A stretch of DNA of 64,000 bases from Bacteroidota bacterium (GTDB taxonomy: Bacteria; Bacteroidota; Bacteroidia; NORP154), in the NCBI GenBank assembly GCA_022572355.1, contig JACZWC010000013.1, forward strand, positions 16,786 to 80,785, read 5' to 3'. The notes below the pieces were generated by a model, which did no database searches, was not told the origin of the DNA, and saw only the letters and a list, made by a program, of their open reading frames with translations. Positions 45,801-55,500 of this stretch are shown here, one piece after another (the stretch's first letter is position 1; every line of letters begins with the position of its first letter). A program made the translations under genes and the position numbers.

Positions 45801-48800
45801 TACGTTACGGTAACCGACTCGCTGAGTTGTAGTGTGATGGACTCAATTGATGTAAACAGCTTGAGCGCACCAACTGCAACTGTGATCGGTTCAAATGTGA
45901 CTTTCTATGGTGGAAATGATGGTTTTGCAATTGTAACCACCTCAGGTGGTTTACCGCCCTATACTTACTTATGGGATGATCCAGCATCGCAAACAAGCCT
46001 ATTTGCGAATACCCTCACGGCGGGAACCTACACAGTTACCGTAACGGATGCAGACACATGTATTGCAATAGTTATTATTGTAATTACTGAACCACCTGCA
46101 ATAGATGTTAGTGTCGTATCCATCGACAGTCTGGCAACTGGTTGTAACCAGGTTATCATGGTAACCATTCTGAATTATGGCGATACTTTATTTGCGGGAG
46201 ATACCATTCCTATGTCTTACGATGTTAATTCGAGTACTGTATTAGAAGATTTTATCCTGTCGGCGGACTTAAATACAGGTAGCACTGTTACATTCTCATT
46301 TACTGTGACTGCTAATCTCTATGCCACAGGAACCTATAATATATCTTCCTGGTCGTCATTACCTGGGGATGGAGACAACTCAAATGATACGGTGTCAACC
46401 GTAATTATCAGTACGTTTCCATTATCGGTCAACGCAACGGCTGATACAATAGCGGTATGTTTTGGAGATACGGCAAATTTGATGGCCAACGTAAATTCAA
46501 GTGATTGTAGTCAATACACGGTTGCTGCTTCCGCCTTTGCTCCAATGGCTGGAACGGGAACTGCAGTATCACTAACAGATGATGAATTAAGTGCCGCATT
46601 GCCAATCGGATTCAGCTTTACTTTCTATTGTAACACATATACTAATTTTCACATCTCTTCTAACGGATATCTCACATTTGATCCATTAGCTGGAAACGGA
46701 TGCTGTTCTGGACAAACATTACCAGATGCATTTGATCCAAATGACTTGATTGCTTTTGCATGGAGCGATCTCGACCCAGGTGGCGGAGCAGGTACGATTG
46801 AATACTTTACAGTAGGTACTACACCCAATAGAATTCTTGTTGTGAACTTCATTGGCGTTCCACATTTTCCAGGTCCATCTCCAAACTTTGACGTTACGAC
46901 GCAGGTGCTGTTATACGAGACCTCAAATGTGATAGAAATGCACACGACCAATATGCCAACAGATGGTGGGATTCATACAATGGGCCTTGAGAATATAGAT
47001 GGCACAGATGCAATAACAGTAGCCGGAAGGAATGGGACAACAACCTGGTCGGCCACGAATGAAGCGTTCAGATTCGCACCGCTACAAATACCCGGTTATT
47101 CTATTCAGTGGATAGACCCAGACAGTGTGTTGATCGATACCACGGAAAATATTTCAGTAACACCAGATTCAACCATAACATATACGGTTATTGCTACTGA
47201 TCTTTCCAATGGCTGTACCGTTATTGATTCAATTACCATCACAGGTTCATCCCAAATATTGCTGACGACTGACAGTACAGATGCAAGTTGTGGCAGTGCT
47301 GATGGAACTGCTTCGGTAAGCGTTGTTGACGGAGTTGCTCCGCTGACTTATTTATGGGATGATCCTGGTACGCAAACTACTGATACAGCTACAGCCCTCG
47401 ACATAGGGGTGTACAATGTACTGGTTACAGATGCAAATGGTTGTTCTCAAAGCAGTTCAGTAAGTATCGGCAATGTGGGAGCTCCTGCGGTAGATTCTAC
47501 CTCCACAAGTGCAGTGAGCTGTAATGGAGGAAATGATGGTTCTGCTAATATATCTTTATCTGGTGGAGTGCCACCTTACACCTACGCCTGGGATGATCCC
47601 GGAACGCAATCCAATTCTACGGCGACTGGTTTAACAGCTGGAACTTATATTGTTTCTGTATTTGGAAGTGATAGTTGTACTACTACAGCAACAGTAGTGG
47701 TGACTGAGCCCTCATTGTTAACCGCAAGTGCTTCGGGAACAAGTGCGAGCTGTGGAGCCAATGATGGCCAGGCAATGGCCGTTGGTGCTGGCGGAACAGG
47801 CTCGTACACCTATTTATGGGATGATTCTCTGGCTCAAGTTACAGATACAGCTATAAACTTGGCTGCAGGTACTTATTCCGTTACCATAACCGACGCCAAT
47901 GGCTGCACGGCTACAGCAACAGCAATAGTTGCCAATCCCGCTGCACCTACTGTAACGGATTCTTCGGTGAATGTTTCATGTTTTGGAGCAGCGGATGGGG
48001 AGGGATATCTTTTCGCAACTGGCGGAACGCCACCTTACACCTATTCCTGGGATGATCCTGGAACTCAAACCAATGCCAATGCCACTGGATTATCGGGGGG
48101 TACTTATACCGGTACAGTTACAGATGCTTTAGGTTGCATTGTTTCGATAACGATCACCCTTACGGAGCCGCCAAATGTCCTTTTCCCTTATCTGGAAACA
48201 TTCGATTCAGATTCTGCCTACAATTCGACTGGCGCTCCAGGCACACCAGTAATTCTGCTCGATAATGGCTGGACCAACGATCAGGGAGACGGGGCGCAAG
48301 ATTGGGCTCCAAGATCCATAGACACTCAAACAGGAAATACCGGGCCTTCTGTGGATCATACCTCTGGTACAGGGAACTACATTTACGTGGAAGATGGATA
48401 TGATAACGATTCTGTTAGCCTGCTGGCGCCTTGCATGAATATCAGTGGATTGTGTACACCAGAGTTAAGCTTCTGGTCTCACAGTTATTCCACCAGTGGA
48501 TCGATCAGTACGCTGCATATCGATATACAGTATCTGGGCGTATGGAATCTGGATGTAATCCCAGCAATAGTTGTAGAAAGTAACGGATGGAAAAACAAGT
48601 TGGTTGATCTGTCGCCTTACCCAGATGCAATTGTCATTCGATTTAGAGTCGACAACAACAACGGAACGCCATTTCACGATATTGCCATAGATGATGTTGA
48701 AGTTTATGATCTGGCAGGATTTACAAGTACAACTACATTTGTAGATCCGAGCTGTCCTGGTGCGACTGACGGTAGCGCAAGTGTTACTGTTGTGAGTGGC

Positions 48801-49928
48801 GGAGTTTCACCGTTCACCTACATATGGGATGATCCGGGTAATCAGACGAGTTCAGCTGCAACGGGTCTCTCTGACGGAACGTATTCAGTAACCATAACTG
48901 ATAACGCTGGATGCGAAAGCGTAAAAATAATTACTATCACGGAACCAGCAACGCCAACTCTTTCAATGACAACTACGGCAGCAAGTTGTCCAGGTGCAAC
49001 CGACGGAACTGCAAGCGTTTCTATTCTGAGTGGTGGAGTTTCACCGTTCACCTATGTATGGAATGATCCAGGGACCCAGACTGATACGACGGCTACAGGT
49101 TTGTCTGCCGGAACCTATTCGGTTAACATTACTGATAATGACGGTTGTATAACTACAGATTCAGTTACAGTTACTGCAGGTGCAGGTACAACAACACTTA
49201 CCCTGACAAGTTCAGCAGCAAGCTGTATTGGTGTATGCGATGGGCAGGCAACCGTAACGCCAAGTGGAGGAACGCCTCCTTATACCTATTCCTGGAATGA
49301 TCCTGGCACACAGACGAATGCCACAGCAATCAATCTATGTATTGGGCCCTACACAGCAACAGTGAGTGATGCTCAGGGATGTAGTGTATCTGATACAGTT
49401 AGTGTTGCTGGCCCGGCAGCATTGGTCGTAACGGTTACGAATATCGACAGTGCCTCACAAGGAGTGGCAGATGGTTCAGCAACAGTCTCCGTAACGGGTG
49501 GTAATCCACCGTACACTTATTTGTGGAACGATGCCGGGACTCAAACCACAGCAACGGCTACGGGACTTCCAACGGGGAATTACACATGCACCGTAACGGA
49601 TGCCAATGGCTGTATAACAATAGTCAATGTTACAGTTCCTGAAGCAATCAATCCCGGGGTATTTGAGTATGAAGGCCTGTCTAGATTTGACATCTACCCG
49701 AATCCCACAGAGGGAAAAGTGGTATTCGATATTGAGCTGGACGAAACAGGAACGATTGAGTTACAAATACTCAATGTGCTAGGGAAGGTGATTTATTCGG
49801 AGAGTATCTCACAAGTAAGCAAGATCAGGTATGAAGCAGATTTGAGTAAGCTTACCAATGGCGTTTACTTTATTCAGCTTAAATCGGAGAGTGTGAATGC
49901 GAATAAGAGGATTGTAGTTACTAAATAG
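42804..49928 (+). CDS. Giant SprB-repeat surface adhesin with T9SS type A sorting domain
   Basis: The 2374-residue protein has a signal sequence and a front region typical of large Bacteroidota surface proteins (SHMMGMDLTYVCLGGNDYEF). Next are cadherin/PKD-like modules, a galactose-binding-like domain near 590-740 (EFYLKIANGTT, CCDHWALDDISI), and four SprB repeats. A CARDB-like stretch and a second lectin-like domain (GFSFTFYCNTYTNFHISSNG) follow, then four more SprB repeats, a MAM-like domain (HDIAIDDVEVYD near 1965) and four last SprB repeats. One repeat has lost its first cysteine (SNVTFYGG instead of SNVSCFGG). A type A sorting domain ends it (IYPNPTEGKVVF ... NGVYFIQL). With the gld operon in the same window, a role as a motility or attachment adhesin is likely but not shown. 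Confidence 0.88.
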   Translation: MQNPIFKASQKFIHKAFLILLLVVFSMLNSKNSEASHMMGMDLTYVCLGGNDYEFTINLYRDCSGVNAPGSLTININSASCGSTNTLLLTATGPGVDISPLCASATSTCAGGANPGVEHWEYKGTFTLPMNCPDWNFSYALCCRNNSITNLIAPSSESLYIESTLDNSSGLCNTSPNFSTLPVPYICKGQLVNYNLGSYDADGDSLVYSLINALGAGGTPLAYVVPYTPTYPITTDSGFVTFDSLSGNLSLAPDTFQTCIVTVLVQEYRNGVLIGSIMRDIQVLVLDCPGNIQPNIVSPLITNFTGGGVLIDSNTIEVCVGIPVNFDLTGTDPDTADSVYLVTNLSTVIPAATFDTTGINPVLGSFSWIPTNSDLGLNTFSVTVEDNSCPIIGRQTYLFEIRVLQGVYAGPDINLCGTDSVQLVATGSTSYGWSPGTGLSDSTIANPMAFPSSTTTYIVTGDSTGACEYVDTMTINVVADFTLAVSPDTLMCDVAGVGISATPNPAGTYTYLWAPAATLDDETISNPFATPTSTTLYTVTVTSAAGCEKMGSINVTVNDPISVNIFPGDTTICPGSSFVLNSGVTGSDMQDDFDPGIDMSQWSTVVATASTNCGSVTGNALYFNDAGVREAITFDLNVSSGGTVEFYLKIANGTTTPCESADLNEDVVLEYSINGGGTWFNINTYTYNLFPNFTLISETVPIAAQTSSTRFRWRQLQHSGACCDHWALDDISITGSGGSFGYAWTPASGLSATDIPTPIVAANVTTTYTVDVSNLGNGCVVSDSVTITVLPEMTLTIGSLDATCDSSDGTAYVSVTGGAAPYIFLWDDPLSQANDSALNVPAGAYTVLVTDTNSCSKSDIVSVNDAGAATVSIVTSTDVSCFGGSDGSAEIGASGGSPPYTYSWDDPGLQTDSVAVGLMAGTYSGTVSDTNGCEATATIVITEPFAISTFMSNTDATCGLPNGDATVLASGGTGPFTYLWTDTAFQTTATATALAPGTYYVTVTDSLSCSVMDSIDVNSLSAPTATVIGSNVTFYGGNDGFAIVTTSGGLPPYTYLWDDPASQTSLFANTLTAGTYTVTVTDADTCIAIVIIVITEPPAIDVSVVSIDSLATGCNQVIMVTILNYGDTLFAGDTIPMSYDVNSSTVLEDFILSADLNTGSTVTFSFTVTANLYATGTYNISSWSSLPGDGDNSNDTVSTVIISTFPLSVNATADTIAVCFGDTANLMANVNSSDCSQYTVAASAFAPMAGTGTAVSLTDDELSAALPIGFSFTFYCNTYTNFHISSNGYLTFDPLAGNGCCSGQTLPDAFDPNDLIAFAWSDLDPGGGAGTIEYFTVGTTPNRILVVNFIGVPHFPGPSPNFDVTTQVLLYETSNVIEMHTTNMPTDGGIHTMGLENIDGTDAITVAGRNGTTTWSATNEAFRFAPLQIPGYSIQWIDPDSVLIDTTENISVTPDSTITYTVIATDLSNGCTVIDSITITGSSQILLTTDSTDASCGSADGTASVSVVDGVAPLTYLWDDPGTQTTDTATALDIGVYNVLVTDANGCSQSSSVSIGNVGAPAVDSTSTSAVSCNGGNDGSANISLSGGVPPYTYAWDDPGTQSNSTATGLTAGTYIVSVFGSDSCTTTATVVVTEPSLLTASASGTSASCGANDGQAMAVGAGGTGSYTYLWDDSLAQVTDTAINLAAGTYSVTITDANGCTATATAIVANPAAPTVTDSSVNVSCFGAADGEGYLFATGGTPPYTYSWDDPGTQTNANATGLSGGTYTGTVTDALGCIVSITITLTEPPNVLFPYLETFDSDSAYNSTGAPGTPVILLDNGWTNDQGDGAQDWAPRSIDTQTGNTGPSVDHTSGTGNYIYVEDGYDNDSVSLLAPCMNISGLCTPELSFWSHSYSTSGSISTLHIDIQYLGVWNLDVIPAIVVESNGWKNKLVDLSPYPDAIVIRFRVDNNNGTPFHDIAIDDVEVYDLAGFTSTTTFVDPSCPGATDGSASVTVVSGGVSPFTYIWDDPGNQTSSAATGLSDGTYSVTITDNAGCESVKIITITEPATPTLSMTTTAASCPGATDGTASVSILSGGVSPFTYVWNDPGTQTDTTATGLSAGTYSVNITDNDGCITTDSVTVTAGAGTTTLTLTSSAASCIGVCDGQATVTPSGGTPPYTYSWNDPGTQTNATAINLCIGPYTATVSDAQGCSVSDTVSVAGPAALVVTVTNIDSASQGVADGSATVSVTGGNPPYTYLWNDAGTQTTATATGLPTGNYTCTVTDANGCITIVNVTVPEAINPGVFEYEGLSRFDIYPNPTEGKVVFDIELDETGTIELQILNVLGKVIYSESISQVSKIRYEADLSKLTNGVYFIQLKSESVNANKRIVVTK

Positions 49929-49955
49929 AAACACAATTCATCATTACAATAAAAA

Positions 49956-49981
49956 GCCCCAGTCTCTTGCGAGGCTGGGGT
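49956..49981. terminator. Bidirectional terminator between adhesin and rnpB
   Basis: CCCCAGTCTC and GAGGCTGGGG pair around a TTGC loop with one wobble. T-rich sequence lies on both sides (TTATTTTAT rightward, CTTTTTATTG leftward), so it can end both the adhesin mRNA and the RNase P RNA. Confidence 0.8.
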
Positions 49982-49986
49982 TATTT

Positions 49987-50332
49987 TATGCAAACTTATA
50001 AGCCGGGTTTTGTACCAACGCACAGTAAACTGTGAGTTGGCTTCTATCATCTGTCTAGCTATAACATTGCTGTTATAATCTAACGACCTACCCTGGGATC
50101 AGACGAAGCGGGCAGCTTCTCTCCCTTTATTTGGTCTTGCTCCACGTAGAGTTTACCTGTTTTCACTACAGCTCTTATTTTCATAAGACTGTACATACTT
50201 TCTGTTGCACTGGTCCTCTCCCGATAAATCGGGATGACGGGCGTTACCCGCTACGTTGCCCAATGGAGCCCGGACTTTCCTCTCTGCACTTAGATCGAGA
50301 TCTTAGGTGCAAAGCGATAGAACGGTTTGCAC
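49987..50332 (-). ncRNA. rnpB: RNase P RNA (bacterial type A)
   Basis: The minus strand holds the conserved RNase P core: GAGGAAAGTCCGGGCTCC near the 5' end, the GGACCAGTGCAACAGAAAG segment, and the 3' ACAAAACCCGGCTTAT block. The ends pair as helix P1 (TGCAAAC at 50331-50325 with GTTTGCA at 49995-49989), fixing the limits to within a few bases. It is the catalytic RNA that matures tRNA 5' ends. The P9 position carries a perfect stem TCCCGAT/ATCGGGA longer than usual. It starts 16 bp after the Smr gene, so its promoter lies in that gene's end. Confidence 0.93.
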
Positions 50333-50347
50333 TGCAAATTTATGGAA

Positions 50348-50887
50348 TTATTCAATTATTACCTCAGTAGCACCGTATCCGTACTTACTGAACGGCGCGT
50401 CATAGTAGGTAACGCCCTCATAACCATCCAACAAATATCTTACTTCTTGCTTCAACACACCCTTCCCCACCCCATGGATTACCGTGATTTTTCTTTTCTT
50501 GAGTTCCATGGCCTTTTCAAACTTATCCCTGAAATAGTTGAGTTGTTTAACAATTATATCGGAATTGGTAAGGCCTGTAAAGTCGTTAATCAGGTCCTCA
50601 GCATGAAGATTGATCACATAAGCTTCCGAATCTCGTTTGGGCTTACTTTTGGCGAATCTTGGAGAAGGCTCCTCCACTTTATCTGGGGAACCCAAAGCCG
50701 GATACGCGGCGTTGCGAAGGCTATCATGAATTGCTGGATTCTCCAGAATTAACTTTTCGCCGGGTACAGTTATAAAGAAACCATCATCAGAGATTATCTC
50801 CACCAACTCGTTCTCAAGAATTTTAGTGACAACTCCCCCACCCGTTTCACTGGCGTAGGCTACCTTATCTCCGATTTTAAAATCCAC
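50348..50887 (-). CDS. DUF2027/Smr-domain protein
   Basis: The 179-residue protein starts at GTG (50887). Residues about 1-65 are the beta-rich DUF2027 domain (KIGDKVAYASETGGGVVTKI); the C-terminal Smr domain shows TVIHGVGKGVLKQEV, the family's HGxGxGxL motif tied to nucleic-acid nicking in MutS2 and similar proteins. A linker (SPRFAKSKPKRDSEAYV) is rich in basic residues. This two-domain form is common in Bacteroidota, but its role is unknown. It starts 11 bp after the FadL-like porin stop. Confidence 0.88.
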   Translation of the reverse strand: MDFKIGDKVAYASETGGGVVTKILENELVEIISDDGFFITVPGEKLILENPAIHDSLRNAAYPALGSPDKVEEPSPRFAKSKPKRDSEAYVINLHAEDLINDFTGLTNSDIIVKQLNYFRDKFEKAMELKKRKITVIHGVGKGVLKQEVRYLLDGYEGVTYYDAPFSKYGYGATEVIIE

Positions 50888-50898
50888 TTCAGCCGGGC

Positions 50899-52386
50899 TT
50901 AAGGTTCAACCGGGATTTCCTCAGATGTAAACCCCTTTGCAGCATGTAGCTCAATGCCTATCACGATCTCAAACGAATATTGACTGGCATAAGCTGTTTT
51001 CTCAATATTCAAATAATAAAGTTTCCCTGTCGTTGGCTCTGTAAAGTTTACAAATTGATAGAAGTTGTTGGATGTGGCCATCCCATACTCCAATCCCACA
51101 GTTACTTTCTTGCCTTTTTTTGATACACGGCTGAAACCCAATGAATAATGAAGTAGCCACCACTTACTGCCTTCTGTTCCTATCCGACCAATTACATGGG
51201 TCGAAACGCTTCCACTGTTTATCACATCAGTCCTGATACCCAAAAGAAGCTCCCATCGTTCGCCAATCTTTGTTTCAAATCCTAAGCCAAAATTCGTCAG
51301 ATTAATGCTTTGCTCCCCATAGGCGAGATAATTTTGCTCACCAAACCAACGATAAACAGTATCGGGTGAAAAATAAGCATCTGGGTATGCATTCACTTCA
51401 TTCTCAGGATCAAACAACAAATAATAATTATTTCCATAAAATGTCTCATGAGTAAAATGTAACCAGGCTCTCTTCTTAAATCTCCAGCTTATTCCGATGG
51501 CGAATGCTCCATTTTCCTTGTGTATTACATTAACTCCCCTTCTATTGTCTACCAAACTTACTGAGCTAAAAACCCCGGGGCTAAATTCTACATTTAGGAG
51601 AGACACCTTCCTATAGACGTTGCCACTTCCCATAATATGAATTGATGGTGTAGTATATGCCATTCCAAATTTGAAATTTTTCGCATCCAGTGCAATAGAC
51701 GGCTTGAATACAGTTTTTATAGTGTAGTAATCGAAGTCCACTTGAGATCCCACGTAAATAATAGAACTTACCGAATAGGTTTGGGGAAATATATTCACAT
51801 CTATGTTATTTGCATACTTCACAGACCGGTAAGTACCAAAATTTGCAAATCCAACCGACCAGGTATCCGATAGTTTAAAAGACAGTGCCCATCCTCCCAT
51901 ATACTCATTAATAGAATAATCCAACGAATAGCTTGCAATATAACGCTCAAGGCCCTGAGCAGTATCTATTAACTCATAATCTTCCTGATGCAGGATATCA
52001 AATTTACTTCTGAAGTTATTTTTGGCGAGCATGGCATACCCCACTCGAAATCGAGGAAACTTTTTAAACTTTACCATCCCTCCAATAAAATTTGGAAATG
52101 TGGAAAACTGTGTGTTTTTAAGATCCAATCCATCACCTGCCGCATTGTGTAATTTTACGCTCTTAAACTGGTATGCGTTCACTGTAATGGATAAGCTGGG
52201 CTTACTGACAAAGGACATAGCAGCTGGATTATAGTAAAGAGTGGCGACGTCTCCCAAACCAGACGTAGCAGCGCCACCGAGAAGTGATGCCCTGGTGCCA
52301 TAATGGTCTGACCAATAATAATTATCCTGCGAAGCCACATTCAGGCTTGCGAGGAGCAAAAATACTGTCACTAATTTTTTACTCAC
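50899..52386 (-). CDS. FadL/TodX-like outer membrane transport protein
   Basis: The 495-residue protein starts at GTG (52386), with a signal peptide ending ASQ20. The mature N-terminus carries ALLGG-like and TLYYNPAAMSF motifs of the FadL/OmpP1/TodX family, followed by alternating beta strands consistent with a 14-stranded barrel. The family passes hydrophobic substrates across the outer membrane. It is probably cotranscribed with the DUF2027/Smr gene. The last residues (GFTSEEIPVEP) do not end in an aromatic residue, which is unusual for a barrel. Confidence 0.87.
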   Translation of the reverse strand: MSKKLVTVFLLLASLNVASQDNYYWSDHYGTRASLLGGAATSGLGDVATLYYNPAAMSFVSKPSLSITVNAYQFKSVKLHNAAGDGLDLKNTQFSTFPNFIGGMVKFKKFPRFRVGYAMLAKNNFRSKFDILHQEDYELIDTAQGLERYIASYSLDYSINEYMGGWALSFKLSDTWSVGFANFGTYRSVKYANNIDVNIFPQTYSVSSIIYVGSQVDFDYYTIKTVFKPSIALDAKNFKFGMAYTTPSIHIMGSGNVYRKVSLLNVEFSPGVFSSVSLVDNRRGVNVIHKENGAFAIGISWRFKKRAWLHFTHETFYGNNYYLLFDPENEVNAYPDAYFSPDTVYRWFGEQNYLAYGEQSINLTNFGLGFETKIGERWELLLGIRTDVINSGSVSTHVIGRIGTEGSKWWLLHYSLGFSRVSKKGKKVTVGLEYGMATSNNFYQFVNFTEPTTGKLYYLNIEKTAYASQYSFEIVIGIELHAAKGFTSEEIPVEP

Positions 52387-52521
52387 AAAGTGTGCGTTTA
52401 AGTAGGTGTTCGTGCCTGTGCACCGTAGTGCCGCTTTGTCACGCAGGCGTGAACTTTCGGTTTCATAATACGACCTTATACGGCATGATAAACAATTATG
52501 TTCCTAAAAGAGAAGAGAAGT

Positions 52522-55500
52522 TTACTCAGTCCACCCAATGATAGCATTGGCTACAGCTCTTGGCTCTGGCGGGAGTGAATATATATCTTTCTCGTATTCC
52601 TTATTATAGGGCGAAATATTCATGTTCTTTCCGTCCATTACCAACGTGCTACTACCACCGGGGTCAAAACCCATGGCTTGTACTGCTCCCATGGATAGCA
52701 GAATGGTTGCCATATCGTGGTGTGTTGCCCCCACCGACTCCCGAATTCGCCCATTAATAGTGAGCACCAGCACATTACCGGCCTTATCCAATCCTACAGC
52801 GATTTTAGGTCCCCGCATATCAGTAAAGTCGAGTCGGGCAGCTTGTGTAGCTATCGAATTGCCTGTCTTCCAGCCTTCATCTTTCATGTCAATGCAATTC
52901 ACGCCATTATCAATGAGCATGGGCCCAGCTTCAATTGCATGAGCAACACTATCCCACTTAACCGCATCGGATTTCCTGGATTTCATGCGAATTTTAAGCT
53001 CATTGTCCACCTTCCACGATTTCGGAAAATCTCCTAATGGTATAGAAAGTGTTAACCCAACGGGTTTTATTTCAACCGTTGTATCCCTACCACATTTAAT
53101 AATTTCCTTTATCACATTACCAGCGAGCCTCACGATAGCGACACCAGATACGCTCATACTATTTTTTCCATACATCAAATCAAAATACGTAGGCATATCA
53201 CCAGAGAATCTGTTATATCCCTCCGCAGAAAATTCCACATGTTCACCTCCTGATTCTGCGGCAAATCCGTTTTGGCAATGCACTTTGGAAATTGACATCT
53301 TACCATTGCCGTAAATGACAAAAGCGGGTTTATTGAATAGTGGTGGACAAAGTACCTTTCCATCAGATATGAGCAATCCCAACGGAGATCCAATATAGGA
53401 CTCCGGCAATCCCAGTTTCCCAACGAGCTCAGGATTCAATATATATCCGCCATTCCAGGCAATCTTGGCCCTTCTTTTATATTTCGTATTGAATGATTCA
53501 ATTAGCTTAGTGACAGTAGCTGTTCCTTTGGTAAGACTATGTGTTGCGAATTTCCACTTCTTTGATCCTGTTTTTACTTTTGCCAACACGCCATTCCAGG
53601 GATAACCGTCGTCATAAACTCCTGTTACATACTGATAGGAATGATCCGCTTTGGTCTTTTTCCCGTCTCTCTCAGATTTGAGATTTTCCAGGAATGTCTT
53701 TATAGGTGTTCCATTCTGTTCAGCATCTGTTCGCAGTAAATCCAGTAGTTTTTGCTCGCCCATTTTATTGGCCAGCTCATTGAACAAATCGCTATTCAAT
53801 GCTTCACTGAAATCCACCGCAGTTTGAACCGGGGTGGGGTAAGCCAGCGTCGTCCGCAAACCTGCGGGTACATATTGAATAAATCCATCCCCGATCGGAA
53901 TTCCCATTATTCTGCTGATAATCTCGCGCTCATCCTCCACTTTTCCTATATGAAACCTGTCGATGTCAACAATATCGGTCATGACCGGAGCATTGTCCCC
54001 ATTCGTGATCAGAATTCCCTGATCCTTCTTTATTTTGCACAATTCCTTCAACGCTCTCGCTCCCAGCTGAACAAAATGCACACCTACACACCATTGCTTT
54101 GTTCTTACAATTTTGCAAACTCCGTATTTGAATAGCAGTTTCAGCTCCTTGTCGTCGGTTTGTGAAATATATTTCTCCAGGGCCTGGGCTGTAAACCACT
54201 TTCCCAAAGGCTTTTCCTGACAAAAGACATAAACAGTCGCCAGAGATTTGGCATGCTTTACCAGATGTTCCTCTTTAAGCTCCTCCTCAATCTTCAATTT
54301 GAGTCTTGCCCGGATAGGTTGAAGCACAAAAAACTCCAATTCGTATTTGATATATTCGCCGGGAAAATAGCCGATTGGTATATTGGCCTTCAACTTCTTC
54401 ACCAATCTCACCCGATCATCAATCGCCAGATTCATGCTATTGGTTAACTGAAATAACGCCAGGTTCCAGTCTGTAAAAAAGTGAGGGCTGATCTTAAACT
54501 TTTGATTACCTGTAGGTTTCGCAATCTGATTATACAACATGTTGATAAGCCCAGTCAACTCCTGCTGAGTGAGGTCCTGGTAGGGAAAGTATTTTTTATT
54601 CCTGTAGCGATAAGAAAACGAGTGATCGTGCCTGATTGTCACTTCACCTTTAGAATAACTAAAGATATTATCTACTGAATTGTAAAATGCATTCAGGGTT
54701 TCCTCACTGAGTTCCTCAGTTTCCGGATCTTCTCTTACCAACTTTCTTGCAAACCGCATGGCCATTGCCCTGATCTGCTGCTCTTCAACCCTGAAAAAGC
54801 TGGGATCGATCAAAGACTTTAAATAATTCATAAAAGCAAGGCGACCAAAGCCAGGAAGGTAATGCCGGTTCTGATCGTTGATTAAATATTCTACGTCTTT
54901 GTTCCGAAAGGCGATAATCTTTAAATATTCATCTGTTGCTTTTTTAGTTATGCTTCGTGACTTTTTATCAGGCAGATGCTGCAGATACAGGCGATGAAGA
55001 ATAGCATCCAGGTTTTGTTGCAGCGAATTGATGCTATATCTATTTTCCACAACCCTTTTGTTGTGTTCAACCTCATCGATAAAGTTCTGTGGGAAAAACA
55101 CACGGCTAATAATTTTATCTATCAATTTATCGCTGATATTTTTGCCATCAAATTCGAGTACCTTGAGCCTGTGCTCCTCGCCCAAGTGCTCACCAATTAC
55201 TTCCGAATACACGTTTTCCGGATAATATCTCCTGCAAAAGATAGGGATGCCACATGCGGTGGCTTCAATAAGCGGTAAACCCCTGCCCTCGGTCTCGCTG
55301 GGAAGCATGATCAAGGATGCGATATTATACAGTTCCGGGATATCCACCGGCTCATCATATTTTGCAGTGAATCTTGGCTTGTCAAACTCACTGAACAAAA
55401 ATCCCAAATAGACCTTTGACCTGAACCTCGGTTTCAACTCCTTCAGCAGATCATTGAATAACTCAATGAGTGTTAAGGTGTACTCACTTTGGCCCATAGG

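Noticed and set aside
50131..50752. Rightward frames across the RNase P RNA and Smr gene
   Set aside because: They are antisense to a clear structural RNA and a conserved coding gene.
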